Source: Mycobacterium sp. URHB0044
Lineage (GTDB): Bacteria; Actinomycetota; Actinomycetes; Mycobacteriales; Mycobacteriaceae
Direction: 5' to 3'
Length of the DNA stretch: 64,000 bases
NCBI RefSeq assembly: GCF_000620625.1
Contig: NZ_JIAW01000027.1
Span: 25,407 to 89,406, forward strand
A program made the position numbers and the translations under genes. The notes under the pieces are model-generated. The model had not been told where the DNA came from and did not search any database. It was given only the letters and a program-made list of their open reading frames with translations. This document shows positions 15,722 through 24,530 of the stretch, in pieces; position 1 is the stretch's first letter, and the number at the start of each line of letters is the position of its first letter.

Positions 15722-16960
15722 GTGACCCTGTCGCCCACGGAGTCAACCCCCGAACGCGCCCCGTCGGGACGGGTGTGGCGGTTCGACGACTTCGTGCTGG
15801 ACACCGCCCGCTACGAACTACGTCGCGACGGCGAGACGATCCGGGTGGAGCCGCAGGTCTTCGACGTGCTGACCCACCTCGTCAGCAACCACGACCGTTT
15901 CGTCACCAAGGAAGAATTGTTCGACACGGTGTGGGGCGGCCGGTTCGTCGGCGAGGCGGCGCTGACGAGCCGCATCAAGGCGGTGCGGCACGCGCTGGGG
16001 GACGACGGCGAGTTGCAGCGCTACATCCGGACCGTCCGCGGCCGCGGCTACCAATTCGTCGGCACCCTGGCCGCCGACGCCCCGCCGCCGCCGCCCACGG
16101 TGCCGGAACCCGCGCCGCTGCCACGTCAGCACATCGCCTTCTGCCGGGCGGCCGACGGCGTGCGGTTGGCGTACGCGGTCGCGGGGGAGGGGCCGCCGCT
16201 GGTGCGCGCCGCGAACTGGATGACCCACCTCGGCTACGACATCGAGAGTCCCGTCTGGCGGCACTGGGTCCGCGACCTGGCCGCCAACCACACGTTCATC
16301 CGCTACGACGAGCGCGGCTGCGGGCTATCCGATTGGGAAGCAAACGATTTCACGTTCGACGACTGGGTGACCGACCTGGAGTCGGTGGTCGAGGCACTGG
16401 GACTCGATCGCTTCCCGCTGCTGGGGGTTTCGCAGGGCGGAGCGGTCGCGGTCGCGTACGCGGCGCGCCACCCCGAACGGGTGACGAAGCTGATCCTGTG
16501 CGGCGCGTATGCCCGGGGGCGCCTGGTGCGCGCCGTCGACGACGCAGAAAAGCGTGCTGCCGCATTGGATCTCGACCTCGCCCGAGTCGGGTGGGGTCGC
16601 GACGATCCCGCGTTCCGGCAGGTGTTCGCCGCACAGTTCCTGCCCGACGGCACCCGCGCGGATTGGGAGGCGTTCGATCATCTGCAGCGCCGCACCACGT
16701 CCCCGGAGAACGCGGTCCGGTTCCTCGAGGAGTTCGCGCGCATCGACGTGCGCGATCTCGCCGAACAGGTGGCGTGCCCCACGCTGATCATGCATTCGCG
16801 TGACGATCACCGGGTTCCGATGCGGTACGGCGAGGAGCTGGCCGCCTTGATCCCCGATTCCCGGCTGGTGGCGTTGTCCAGCAACAACCATCTGCTCACC
16901 GAGGTCGAGCCGGCGTGGCAGGTCTTCTCCGCCGAACTCGAGACGTTCCTCTCCGCCTGA
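15722..16960 (+). CDS. Winged-helix DNA-binding domain fused to alpha/beta hydrolase
   Basis: A 412-residue fusion. Residues ~17-115 are an OmpR/ToxR-type winged helix (VWRFDDFVLDTARYELRRDG ... LTSRIKAVRHALGDDG ... YIRTVRGRGYQFVG). A proline-rich linker (APPPPPTVPEP) follows, then an alpha/beta hydrolase from ~135. The hydrolase triad appears complete: Ser near 237 (GVSQGG), Asp near 361 (HSRDDHRVP) and His near 390 (SNNHLL). There is no receiver domain and no membrane segment, so the hydrolase may sense or destroy a small ligand that controls DNA binding. Upstream is a PhoP-like repeat. Downstream, 16 bp after the stop, are three abutting 11-bp repeats that could be its own binding site. Confidence 0.85.
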   Translation: MTLSPTESTPERAPSGRVWRFDDFVLDTARYELRRDGETIRVEPQVFDVLTHLVSNHDRFVTKEELFDTVWGGRFVGEAALTSRIKAVRHALGDDGELQRYIRTVRGRGYQFVGTLAADAPPPPPTVPEPAPLPRQHIAFCRAADGVRLAYAVAGEGPPLVRAANWMTHLGYDIESPVWRHWVRDLAANHTFIRYDERGCGLSDWEANDFTFDDWVTDLESVVEALGLDRFPLLGVSQGGAVAVAYAARHPERVTKLILCGAYARGRLVRAVDDAEKRAAALDLDLARVGWGRDDPAFRQVFAAQFLPDGTRADWEAFDHLQRRTTSPENAVRFLEEFARIDVRDLAEQVACPTLIMHSRDDHRVPMRYGEELAALIPDSRLVALSSNNHLLTEVEPAWQVFSAELETFLSA

Positions 16961-16975
16961 GCGCGCGCACTTCGG

Positions 16976-17008
16976 ATCTCCATGCAATCTCCACACAATC
17001 TTCATGTG
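16976..17008 (+). promoter_or_regulatory. Three abutting 11-bp direct repeats before a lipoprotein gene
   Basis: ATCTCCATGCA (16976-16986), ATCTCCACACA (16987-16997) and ATCTTCATGTG (16998-17008) are tandem with no spacer. An 11-bp period is the hallmark of OmpR/PhoB-type winged-helix sites. The array is 30 bp before the lipoprotein ATG and just after the winged-helix/hydrolase gene. Confidence 0.65.
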
Positions 17009-17038
17009 CCGGGGCTTGCCGCCATCCATGCTGGTCAC

Positions 17039-17746
17039 ATGAGAAAACACCTCCGCACCCTGCTCATCGGTGCTAGCGCGATGATCGCGTTGGGCGCCCT
17101 CTCCGCTTGCTCGAGTGGCACGTCCACCGAGGCGACGTCATCGCAGGCGTCGTCCTCGGAGGCGCCCGCGACGGCTGCGCCCTTCCCCGAGACGGCCCGC
17201 TACATGGCCGACACGGAGAAGGACGGCAAGAAGATGACGATCGGCATCTCCGTCGACGGCGACAAGATCACCGCCTACGCCTGCAACGGCGTCGACGACG
17301 AGGCGTGGTTCTTCGGCAACCAGGCCGACGGCGCGATCGACATCACCTCGAAGTTCCGCGACAACCTGAAGGCCTCGTTCACCGGCTCGGACGTCAAGGG
17401 CGACTTGACGATGAACGGTGTCGACTACACCTTCACCGCCTCGGCCGTCTCCGATCCTGCGGGCATGTACACCGCTGCCCTCGACGGCGTGCGCGCCTCT
17501 TGGATCGTGCGGCCTGACGGCTCCGTCACCGGCGTGCAGTTCAACGGCGGCATCACCGGCCGCGACTTCGAGCAGGCCGAACTCCAGCAGCTCAACGCGA
17601 TTCAGTTCCAGAACCAGATCCGCAACAAGCGGATCCTGCAGCAGGCCGACCAGTCGGTCAATCTCTCCAACCGCAAGCTCACATCGAAGATCAACGGCAA
17701 GCAGGTGACCGCTGACCTGGTGACGGGCAACACGCGGTTCGGCTAA
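17039..17746 (+). CDS. Predicted lipoprotein of unknown function
   Basis: A 235-residue exported lipoprotein. Its signal peptide MRKHLRTLLIGASAMIALGA ends in a lipobox LSAC (lipidated Cys near residue 23). A Ser/Thr/Ala-rich spacer follows, then a beta-rich domain that contains short strands such as KMTIGISVDGDKITAYACNG and DLTMNGVDYTFTASAV, and a Q/N-rich C-terminal stretch. I do not recognise a named family. The start is the ATG that gives a normal signal peptide. It is likely controlled through the three 11-bp repeats upstream and ends at a strong terminator. Confidence 0.82.
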   Translation: MRKHLRTLLIGASAMIALGALSACSSGTSTEATSSQASSSEAPATAAPFPETARYMADTEKDGKKMTIGISVDGDKITAYACNGVDDEAWFFGNQADGAIDITSKFRDNLKASFTGSDVKGDLTMNGVDYTFTASAVSDPAGMYTAALDGVRASWIVRPDGSVTGVQFNGGITGRDFEQAELQQLNAIQFQNQIRNKRILQQADQSVNLSNRKLTSKINGKQVTADLVTGNTRFG

Positions 17747-17766
17747 CCACCACCGCACCACAAACG

Positions 17767-17793
17767 GCCCTGCCGGCGCTACGCCGGCAGGGC
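17767..17793. terminator. 12-bp perfect stem terminator
   Basis: Arms 17767-17778 (gccctgccggcg) and 17782-17793 are perfect complements with a 3-nt loop. They are followed by tgttccgttt and flanked by aaac/gttt. The hairpin lies 20 bp after the lipoprotein stop and separates it from ssuC. Confidence 0.85.
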
Positions 17794-17862
17794 TGTTCCG
17801 TTTGCATCAGCGAGAGTCGAACCCTTCCCGCCCTGCGCCCCGCTGCGTAGCGTCGCTGCATC

Positions 17863-18678
17863 GTGACCACTCCCGTCGAATCCGCCGCCGTGACCACGGT
17901 GGCCTCGCCGACGGCCAAAGTCGGCCTGCGGCATCGCAAGTGGGCCCTGATCCGACTGGCGTCGCCGATCGTGCTGCTAGCACTGTGGCAGCTGGGCAGC
18001 GCGATCGGTCTGATCTCACAAGACGTCCTGCCCGCCCCGTCGCTCATCGCGGCGGCTGGAGTCGAGCTCATCGAGAACGGCCAACTCGCCGACGCGCTGG
18101 GCGTGTCGGGTGTCCGCGTCGTCGAAGGCCTGGTCCTCGGCGGACTGATCGGCGTCGCGCTCGGCACGGCGGTGGGGTTGTCCCGCTGGTTCGAGGCGAC
18201 CGTCGACCCGCCGATGCAGATGGTTCGCGCGCTACCGCACCTCGGCCTGATTCCGTTGTTCATCCTGTGGTTCGGCATCGGCGAGCTGCCGAAGGTATTG
18301 CTGGTGGCGCTCGGGGTGAGCTTTCCGCTGTACCTGAATACGTTCTCGGCGATCCGCCAGGTCGATCCCAAGCTGTTCGAAACCGCTCAGGTACTTGGCT
18401 TCTCGTTCTGGCAGCGGTTCCGCACCATCATCGTGCCGAGTGCCGCGCCGCAGGTCCTGGTCGGGCTGCGTCAGTCGCTGGCCATCGCGTGGCTCACGCT
18501 GATCGTCGCCGAGCAGATCAACGCCGACAAGGGGATTGGCTTCCTGATCAACAACGCCCGCGACTTCCTGCGCATCGACGTCATCATCTTCGGCCTGATC
18601 GTGTACGCCCTGCTGGGCATCGGCACCGACGCCGTCGTCAGGTCCCTGGAACGACGAGCCCTGAGGTACCGCTCATGA
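17863..18678 (+). CDS. ssuC: Alkanesulfonate ABC transporter permease SsuC
   Basis: A 271-residue permease of the nitrate/sulfonate/taurine ABC family, with about six helices. The cytoplasmic coupling loop ETAQVLGFSFWQRFRTIIVPSAAP carries the EAA-type motif, and the RALPHLGLIPLFILWFGIGE segment is typical of SsuC. It starts at a GTG with TAGCGT 9 nt upstream and overlaps ssuB by an ATGA. It is the first gene of ssuCBAD, which takes up organosulfonates and strips their sulfur. Confidence 0.92.
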   Translation: MTTPVESAAVTTVASPTAKVGLRHRKWALIRLASPIVLLALWQLGSAIGLISQDVLPAPSLIAAAGVELIENGQLADALGVSGVRVVEGLVLGGLIGVALGTAVGLSRWFEATVDPPMQMVRALPHLGLIPLFILWFGIGELPKVLLVALGVSFPLYLNTFSAIRQVDPKLFETAQVLGFSFWQRFRTIIVPSAAPQVLVGLRQSLAIAWLTLIVAEQINADKGIGFLINNARDFLRIDVIIFGLIVYALLGIGTDAVVRSLERRALRYRS

Positions 18679-19412
18679 CGATCACCTCCGAACGCCGGAC
18701 CGCTTCCGCGGGCGAGCTGCGCCACGTCGACAAGTGGTACGGCGGGCATCACGTCCTGGACGACGTGTCCGTGCAGATCGGCAAGGGCGAGATCGTCGCG
18801 CTCATCGGCCGCAGCGGCTCGGGCAAGTCGACGGTGCTGCGGGTGCTGTCTGGCCTGTCGACCGACCACACCGGCGAACGGGTGGTGGCCGGGTCGCCCG
18901 CACTGGCGTTCCAGGAGCCGCGGCTGTTTCCGTGGCGCGACGTGCGGACCAACGTCGTCTACGGCTTGACCCGCATTCGCCTGTCGAAGTCGGAAGCCGT
19001 GGCCCGCGCGGACCGTGCACTGGCCGACGTGGGTCTGGCCGACCGCGCGAATGCCTGGCCGCTCACGTTGTCCGGCGGTCAGGCTCAACGTGTTTCGTTG
19101 GCCCGGGCGTTGGTCGCCGAGCCGGAACTGCTGCTGCTCGACGAGCCGTTCGGTGCGCTCGACGCGCTGACCCGGCTGAGCATGCGGGCGCTGCTGCTCG
19201 AGCTGTGGCGGGAACACGGGTTCGGCGTGCTGCTCGTCACCCACGACGTCGACGAAGCGGTCGCACTTGCCGACCGGGTGGTGGTGCTCGACGAAGGCCG
19301 TGTCGTGCATACGCTGACCATCGACGATCCGCGCCGCTCGCCATCGGATCCGTCGGCCGACACCGGCCGCTACCGCGCCGAACTACTCGACAAGCTCGGC
19401 GTCCAGATTTAA
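18675..19412 (+). CDS. ssuB: Alkanesulfonate ABC transporter ATPase SsuB
   Basis: A 245-residue ABC ATPase. Walker A is GRSGSGKST, the Q-loop is in LAFQEPRLFPW, the ABC signature is LSGGQAQRVSLARAL, Walker B is LLLLDEPFGALD and the H-loop is LLVTHDVDEA. Start by ATGA overlap with ssuC. Together with SsuC and the lipoprotein SsuA it forms the importer. Confidence 0.94.
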   Translation: MTITSERRTASAGELRHVDKWYGGHHVLDDVSVQIGKGEIVALIGRSGSGKSTVLRVLSGLSTDHTGERVVAGSPALAFQEPRLFPWRDVRTNVVYGLTRIRLSKSEAVARADRALADVGLADRANAWPLTLSGGQAQRVSLARALVAEPELLLLDEPFGALDALTRLSMRALLLELWREHGFGVLLVTHDVDEAVALADRVVVLDEGRVVHTLTIDDPRRSPSDPSADTGRYRAELLDKLGVQI

Positions 19413-19442
19413 ACCGAGATAACAAGACCCACGAGGACAGTC

Positions 19443-20468
19443 ATGCCCCGAATGTGGCGAACCTTCGCCGCCGTAATCGCCGTGCTCGCCCTGCTGTTGA
19501 CCGGATGTGTGTCACGGCAGGACAGTTCGGGCGCCAAGGAGGCGCCGGCGACCGTGCCGTTGACCGAATTGTCCGACCTGACACTGCAAGTCGGTGATCA
19601 GAAGGGCGGAACGGAAGCGCTGCTGCGCGCCGCCGGGGCGTTGGACGGTCTGCCCTACAAGGTGGCGTTCTCGACGTTCACCTCCGGCCCGCCCCAGGTC
19701 GAGGCCGCAACTGCGGGCAAGATCGACTTCGCGATCACCGGCAACACGCCGCCGATCTTCGGCGCCGCGTCCAACGCGAAGGTAAAGGTCGTCGCCGCCT
19801 ACAACGGCGGGGGCAACGGCGACCAGGTGCTGGTGCACGCCGATTCACCCATCACGTCCATCGCCGAACTGCGTGGCAAGCGCATCGCGGTCGGCAAGGG
19901 CAGTTCCGCGCACGGCCACATCCTGGCCCAACTGAAGAACGCGGGACTCACTCCCGCCGACGTCCAGTTGGTGTTCCTGCAGCCCGCCGACGCGTTGTCG
20001 GCGTTCACCCAGCGGGAGGCCGACGCCTGGGCCATCTGGGATCCCTACACCGCCCAGGCCGCCGCGCAGCTCCCGGTGCGCAGCATCGGGCAGGCCAAGG
20101 ACGTCACCAACGGCTACTGGTTCGGCATCGCGTCGGACCAGGCGCTTGCCGACGCCAAGCGCAACACCGCGTTGGAGGACTTCCTGATTCGGTTCGAGAA
20201 GGCCGCCCGGTGGGCTCAGGACCATCCCGACGAGTGGGCCAAGAGCTATGCGGCCGCCGTGGGTCTTGACCTCAAGGTGGCCCAGGTGGCTCAGTCCCGC
20301 AGCTTGCGCAAGCCCACCGAACTCAACGACGCGGTGGTGGCCTCGGAGCAGAAGATCGCCGACCTGTTCGCCGAGTCCGGTCAGATCGCCGCAGCGCCGA
20401 AATTCGCCGACTGGGTCGACCGCCGCTACAACGACGCACTGCGTCCCCTGCTGATCAGCGCCAACTAG
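19443..20468 (+). CDS. ssuA: Alkanesulfonate-binding lipoprotein SsuA
   Basis: A 341-residue periplasmic-type solute-binding protein of the SsuA/NMT1 family. It begins with a lipoprotein signal (VIAVLALLLTGC, Cys near residue 22). The binding-protein motifs DFAITGNTPPIFGAASNAKVK and GKRIAVGKGSSAHGH follow, then AWAIWDPYTAQA. It is membrane-tethered, as expected for an actinobacterium. It starts 30 bp after ssuB with a ribosome binding site (gagga) and leads into ssuD. Confidence 0.92.
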   Translation: MPRMWRTFAAVIAVLALLLTGCVSRQDSSGAKEAPATVPLTELSDLTLQVGDQKGGTEALLRAAGALDGLPYKVAFSTFTSGPPQVEAATAGKIDFAITGNTPPIFGAASNAKVKVVAAYNGGGNGDQVLVHADSPITSIAELRGKRIAVGKGSSAHGHILAQLKNAGLTPADVQLVFLQPADALSAFTQREADAWAIWDPYTAQAAAQLPVRSIGQAKDVTNGYWFGIASDQALADAKRNTALEDFLIRFEKAARWAQDHPDEWAKSYAAAVGLDLKVAQVAQSRSLRKPTELNDAVVASEQKIADLFAESGQIAAAPKFADWVDRRYNDALRPLLISAN

Positions 20469-20476
20469 GAGTATTC

Positions 20477-21568
20477 GTGCCTGCCAAATTTTTCTGGTTC
20501 CTGCCCACCAACGGTGACAGCCGATCGATCGTCGGCGCGTCACACGCCTCGTCGCACCACACCCTGCCCGACAACTACCGCGCTCCCACCCGGCGCTACC
20601 TCGCGGAGGTCGCCCGCGCTGCCGACCGGCTGGGGTACGAGGGCGTGCTGACGCCCACCGGAACCTGGTGCGAGGACGCTTGGTTGACCGCGGCGGCGCT
20701 GCTGGCCGAGACCGAGCGGCTGAAGTTCCTCGTCGCGTTCCGGCCCGGTCTGGTGCCGCCGACGCTGGCCGCGCAGCAGACCGCGACGCTGCAACGCTTC
20801 TCGGAGGGGCGGGTGCTGCTCAACATCGTCAGCGGCGGCGACGACGTGGAGCAGCGGCGCTTCGGCGACTGGCTGGGCCACGACGAGCGGTACGCCCGCA
20901 CGGCCGAGTTCCTACACGTCGTGAACTCGGTGTGGCGCCAGGACTCCGTCGATTTCAAGGGCGACCACTACACGGTGGAGGACGCCCGCGTGTCGGCGCC
21001 GCCGGATCCGTTGCCCGCCATTTACTTTGGTGGCTCGTCGCCGGCCGCATTGCCCGTCGCGGCGGAGTACGTGGACGTGTACCTGACCTGGGGCGAGCCG
21101 CCGCAGGCCGCCAAGGCGAAGATCGACCAGGTGCGCAAGCTCGCCGAAGCGCGCGGCCGCACGGTGCGGTTCGGCATCCGGCTGCACACCATCAGTCGCG
21201 ACACGTCGGCCGCTGCGTGGGCCGTCGCGAACGACTTGGTGGGGGAGCTCACCGAAGATCAGGTGGCGAAGGCGACTGCGCTGCACTCGAAGTCGGAATC
21301 CGAGGGACAACGTCGGATGACGGCGCTGCACGGCGGGCGGCTGGACAAACTCGAGATCTACCCCAACCTCTGGGCCGGTGTCGGCTTGGTGCGCGGCGGC
21401 GCGGGCACCGCGCTGGTCGGCAGCCACGAAGAGGTGGCCAATTTGATCTACGAATACCACTCGGTCGGATTCGACGAGTTCATCCTGTCTGGCTACCCGC
21501 ACCTCGAGGAGGCGTACTGGTTCGCCGAGGGCGTGCTCCCGCTGCTCAAGCAGAAGGGTGTCGCCTAA
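20477..21568 (+). CDS. ssuD: FMNH2-dependent alkanesulfonate monooxygenase SsuD
   Basis: A 363-residue luciferase-fold monooxygenase that cleaves C1-C14 alkanesulfonates to aldehyde plus sulfite using reduced flavin. It aligns with E. coli SsuD over its length, from KFFWFLPTNGDSR at the N-terminus through PTGTWCEDAWLTAA, NLWAGVGLVRGGAGTALVG and LSGYPHLEEAYW. It starts at a GTG 8 bp after ssuA with ggag ahead of it. No flavin reductase (SsuE) gene is adjacent, so reduced FMN must come from elsewhere. Confidence 0.95.
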   Translation: MPAKFFWFLPTNGDSRSIVGASHASSHHTLPDNYRAPTRRYLAEVARAADRLGYEGVLTPTGTWCEDAWLTAAALLAETERLKFLVAFRPGLVPPTLAAQQTATLQRFSEGRVLLNIVSGGDDVEQRRFGDWLGHDERYARTAEFLHVVNSVWRQDSVDFKGDHYTVEDARVSAPPDPLPAIYFGGSSPAALPVAAEYVDVYLTWGEPPQAAKAKIDQVRKLAEARGRTVRFGIRLHTISRDTSAAAWAVANDLVGELTEDQVAKATALHSKSESEGQRRMTALHGGRLDKLEIYPNLWAGVGLVRGGAGTALVGSHEEVANLIYEYHSVGFDEFILSGYPHLEEAYWFAEGVLPLLKQKGVA

Positions 21569-21600
21569 CCAACTGGGCGGTCTGGATGTCAAGCTGAGGC

Positions 21601-22191
21601 GTGGACGACTGGTTCGAGCGCAGCCCCGTGGTGGGATTCGCCCCGTGGATCATCTACTGGGTGGTGGCAGAGGGGCCGAGCACGTGGCTGTACGGCTCGC
21701 TGTGCGCGGTGCTGTCGGCGGTGATCCTCGGCGTGTCGATGGGCTTCGGTGGGCCGCGGCTGCTGGAGATGGTGACGGTCATATTCTTCGTCGGCGTGAC
21801 GGCCGTGGCCATGATCGTCGGCGCCGTGGACCGGGACTGGATGGACACGTACTCCACGACCCTGTCCAGCGGCGTGCTGGCGGCGATGGCCCTCGGTTCG
21901 CTCGCGTTCACGCCGTTCACCGAGCAGTACGCCCGGCTGTCGCCGCCGTTGGAGGACTGGGAGAAGCCAGCATTCAGGCAGACCAATCGTGTGCTGACGC
22001 TGATGTGGGCGCTGGTGTTCGCCCTGATCGCTGTGCTCGGCTTCGCGGCCGCCAAGGCTCCGGAGACCCGGGACTGGACCAACTGGGTGGTCCCGATCGT
22101 CGTGCTCGTCGGCGCGGTGGGGATGACGCAGTCCTACCCGGCGCGGGTCCGCGCACGCATCCACCCGACCGACGGGGCCGTCAGCAGCTGA
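21601..22191 (+). CDS. Six-helix membrane protein of unknown function
   Basis: A 196-residue protein with about six hydrophobic segments (e.g. YGSLCAVLSAVILGVSMGFG, VTVIFFVGVTAVAMIVGAV, MWALVFALIAVLGFAAA and WVVPIVVLVGAVGM). The acidic patch SPPLEDWEKPAF sits between helices 4 and 5. I see no transporter or enzyme motif. It starts with a GTG 32 bp after ssuD and may be transcribed with it. Its 3' end overlaps the convergent lppI gene by 11 bp. Confidence 0.72.
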   Translation: MDDWFERSPVVGFAPWIIYWVVAEGPSTWLYGSLCAVLSAVILGVSMGFGGPRLLEMVTVIFFVGVTAVAMIVGAVDRDWMDTYSTTLSSGVLAAMALGSLAFTPFTEQYARLSPPLEDWEKPAFRQTNRVLTLMWALVFALIAVLGFAAAKAPETRDWTNWVVPIVVLVGAVGMTQSYPARVRARIHPTDGAVSS

Positions 22192-22870
22192 GCCGCAGGC
22201 CGATGCCGGCCGGCGGTGTGGCCTCCCGAAGGCATCCGAAACCCCCGACACCCGCCGCGGACAGCTTCACCGCCGTCTGGTGCGCATAGTTGACGCAGAA
22301 CACCGCGCCCGCGTCGGCGCGGCAGCGGTAGTCGCCGAACGCCAGGGACTGGCCGGACGGAAGTTCGGCGCCCGTGCCGTCGCCGAACGGCCCGGGATCA
22401 CCGTGTGGCGATCCGACGTCGACGCTGGTGCCTACGAAGTCCACCCAGTTGTTCTTCCATCCGGTTTCGATGCCGGGCGGACGGGGCGGTGGGTTGGTCA
22501 GTTTCACGAGGCACGAAAGTGCGCCGTCCTGGTAGCGGTTGGTGAGGCAGTTGGTCTCGGTGCCCGCGGTGATGAACGCGACCTGATCGCCAAGGTCCGT
22601 CGTCACGCCGTCGCGCGTCACCGAGTGGTAGGCGCCGACGTCGGCGGGCCGGGCCGCCTCGATCCAGCGGATGACGTCGGCGATCGCCGTCCCCGTGGCC
22701 GGCGGCGTATTGGGTGCGGACGTGCGCGTGCCCGGCGCCTTCGAGATCGTCGAGACCGTGGCGGAGGGCGAGGACGTGGTGGGCGCCGACGAGGGCCGTT
22801 GCTCGTCTCCCGCGGTCGCCGAACAGCCCGCCACCAGCGCAGACGTCGCCACGATCAGAACCATCCGCAT
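22181..22870 (-). CDS. lppI: Lipoprotein LppI homologue
   Basis: A 229-residue lipoprotein. Its short signal MRMVLIVATSALVAGC ends in a lipobox, followed by a Ser/Thr/Pro-rich linker and a domain with several cysteines (ETNCLTNRYQDGALSCLVKL, FGDYRCRADAGAVFCVNYAHQ) that probably form disulfides. Its position divergent from lipT matches Rv2046 (lppI) as I recall; the function is unknown. A -10 hexamer TAGCCT lies 6 nt before the ATG, so the transcript is probably leaderless. Confidence 0.8.
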   Translation of the reverse strand: MRMVLIVATSALVAGCSATAGDEQRPSSAPTTSSPSATVSTISKAPGTRTSAPNTPPATGTAIADVIRWIEAARPADVGAYHSVTRDGVTTDLGDQVAFITAGTETNCLTNRYQDGALSCLVKLTNPPPRPPGIETGWKNNWVDFVGTSVDVGSPHGDPGPFGDGTGAELPSGQSLAFGDYRCRADAGAVFCVNYAHQTAVKLSAAGVGGFGCLREATPPAGIGLRLSC

Positions 22871-22876
22871 CCGGCC

Positions 22877-22941
22877 AGGCTAGCGGTCGAACCGGTGACA
22901 TTCCGTCAGGCGCGTCGAGCATGGGCATTCTTCGCTACCGT
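22877..22941. promoter_or_regulatory. Back-to-back leaderless promoters of lppI and lipT
   Basis: On the minus strand TAGCCT (22882-22877) lies 6 nt before the lppI ATG. On the plus strand TACCGT (22936-22941) lies 7 nt before the lipT ATG at 22949. Both genes are served by a 78-bp gap. Confidence 0.6.
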
Positions 22942-22948
22942 CTGGTTC

Positions 22949-24457
22949 ATGCACGATCGCACCATTCGCGTCACCGTCGACAGCGGAACGATTGAGGGTT
23001 TCACCCGTGATGGTGTGCATCGCTGGCGCTCCGTGCCGTATGCGCGCCCGCCGGTGGGCAAGCTGCGCTTGCGCGCGCCGCAGCCGGTCCAACCATGGCC
23101 GGGCGTCCGGTACTGCCACGGATATACCTACTGTGCGCCGCAGCAGCGCAAGTACACGCTCGTGGGTGTTGGCAAATACCAGCCGATGGGCGAGGACTGC
23201 CTGACGCTGAACGTCGTGGCACCGGAGAAGCCGTCCGACGGCCCGCTGCCGGTGATGTTCTTCATCCACGGTGGCGGCTACATCCTGGGCAGCTCGGCGA
23301 CACCGATCTTCGACGGGGCGGCACTCGCCCGGCGGGGTTGCGTCTACGTCTCGGTGAACTACCGGCTCGGCGCGCTGGGCTGCATGGACCTGTCGTCGCT
23401 GTCGACCCCCGAGAATCCCATCGAGGACAACCTGTTCTTGCGCGATCTCGTGATGGCGCTGAAATGGGTCCGCGACAACGCGGCGGTGTTCGGCGGCGAC
23501 CCGGACAACGTGACGATCTTCGGCGAGAGCGCGGGTGCGCACGCCGTCGCCACACTGCTCGCCGTGCCCGAGGCCAAAGGTCTTTTCACGCGGGCAATTT
23601 CGGAGAGTCCGGCAAGCGGCATGTCGGGGCCCCCGCAAGTAGCGGCGGCGTTCGCCACCGACCTCGCGCGCGTCCTCGGCGTGGCGCAGCAGGACGCCGC
23701 CGCCGCGGTGATGGCGGCGCGACCCGCGGAGTTGGTCGACGCGCTCGAGAAGGTGATGCGCCGCGGCATGAAGGAAATGCGTGGCGCGTTCGTCGTGGGG
23801 CCGACTTTCGACACCGAATACCTGCCGCAAGATCCGCTTCAGGCCATGCGCGACGGTTCCGCACACCGGGTCCCTCTGATCGTGGGCACGAATGCGGACG
23901 AAGGGCGGCTGTTCACCCGGTTCCTGCAGCTGCTGCCGACGTCGGAGCCGATGATCGAAGCGCTACTCGCCGACACTGATGTCGAGATGCGCAACCGGAT
24001 CACGCAGGCCTATCCCGGGTATCCGAGTCCGAGTGCGTGCGTCCAGCTGGGCGGCGACTTCGCGTTCGGCACCGCAGCATGGCAGATCGCCGACGCGCAC
24101 GGCCGGCACGCGCCGACATACGTCTACCGATATGACTACGCGCCGCGCACCTTTCACTGGTCGGGGCTGGGCGCCACCCACGGCACCGAACTCTTCGCCG
24201 TCTTCGACGTGTACCGAACCCGGTTCGGGTCGGTGCTCACTGCGGCGGCCGATCGGCGCTCGGCTCGGCGGGTGAGCAACGACGTACAACGCCGGTGGCG
24301 GGCCTTCAGCCGCAGCGGCGTACCGGGTGAGGGTTGGCCCGCGTACACCGCCGCGGAACGCGCGGTCATGGTGTTCGACCGTCGCTCGCATCTGGAGCAC
24401 GACCCGCACGCCGAGCGCCGCCAAGCCTGGGAGGGCTTCTCGCTCGCCGCGCACTGA
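22949..24457 (+). CDS. lipT: Type B carboxylesterase LipT
   Basis: A 502-residue carboxylesterase/lipase. The oxyanion-hole motif FFIHGGGYILGSS, the nucleophile elbow TIFGESAGAHAV (Ser near 194), the acid residue in GTNADEGRLF and the histidine in LGATHGTELFAVF are all present. It corresponds by position to Rv2045c (lipT). No signal peptide is visible, so it is probably cytosolic. The start is the ATG at 22949, set by the leaderless -10. The natural ester is unknown. Confidence 0.9.
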   Translation: MHDRTIRVTVDSGTIEGFTRDGVHRWRSVPYARPPVGKLRLRAPQPVQPWPGVRYCHGYTYCAPQQRKYTLVGVGKYQPMGEDCLTLNVVAPEKPSDGPLPVMFFIHGGGYILGSSATPIFDGAALARRGCVYVSVNYRLGALGCMDLSSLSTPENPIEDNLFLRDLVMALKWVRDNAAVFGGDPDNVTIFGESAGAHAVATLLAVPEAKGLFTRAISESPASGMSGPPQVAAAFATDLARVLGVAQQDAAAAVMAARPAELVDALEKVMRRGMKEMRGAFVVGPTFDTEYLPQDPLQAMRDGSAHRVPLIVGTNADEGRLFTRFLQLLPTSEPMIEALLADTDVEMRNRITQAYPGYPSPSACVQLGGDFAFGTAAWQIADAHGRHAPTYVYRYDYAPRTFHWSGLGATHGTELFAVFDVYRTRFGSVLTAAADRRSARRVSNDVQRRWRAFSRSGVPGEGWPAYTAAERAVMVFDRRSHLEHDPHAERRQAWEGFSLAAH

Positions 24458-24518
24458 CCGCGAGTTGACACCCGTCAACTCGCCGGCCGAAAACGCGGAA
24501 TCGCGCGCCGCTGTGACT

Positions 24519-24524
24519 TACGTT
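24519..24524 (+). promoter_or_regulatory. -10 hexamer of a leaderless promoter
   Basis: TACGTT lies 6 nt before the GTG at 24531; no ribosome binding site is seen. Confidence 0.55.
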
Positions 24525-24530
24525 GGTCGC

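Noticed and set aside
16976..17008. CRISPR-like array
   Set aside because: Three 11-bp units without spacers are far too short and have no cas genes; they fit winged-helix binding sites.
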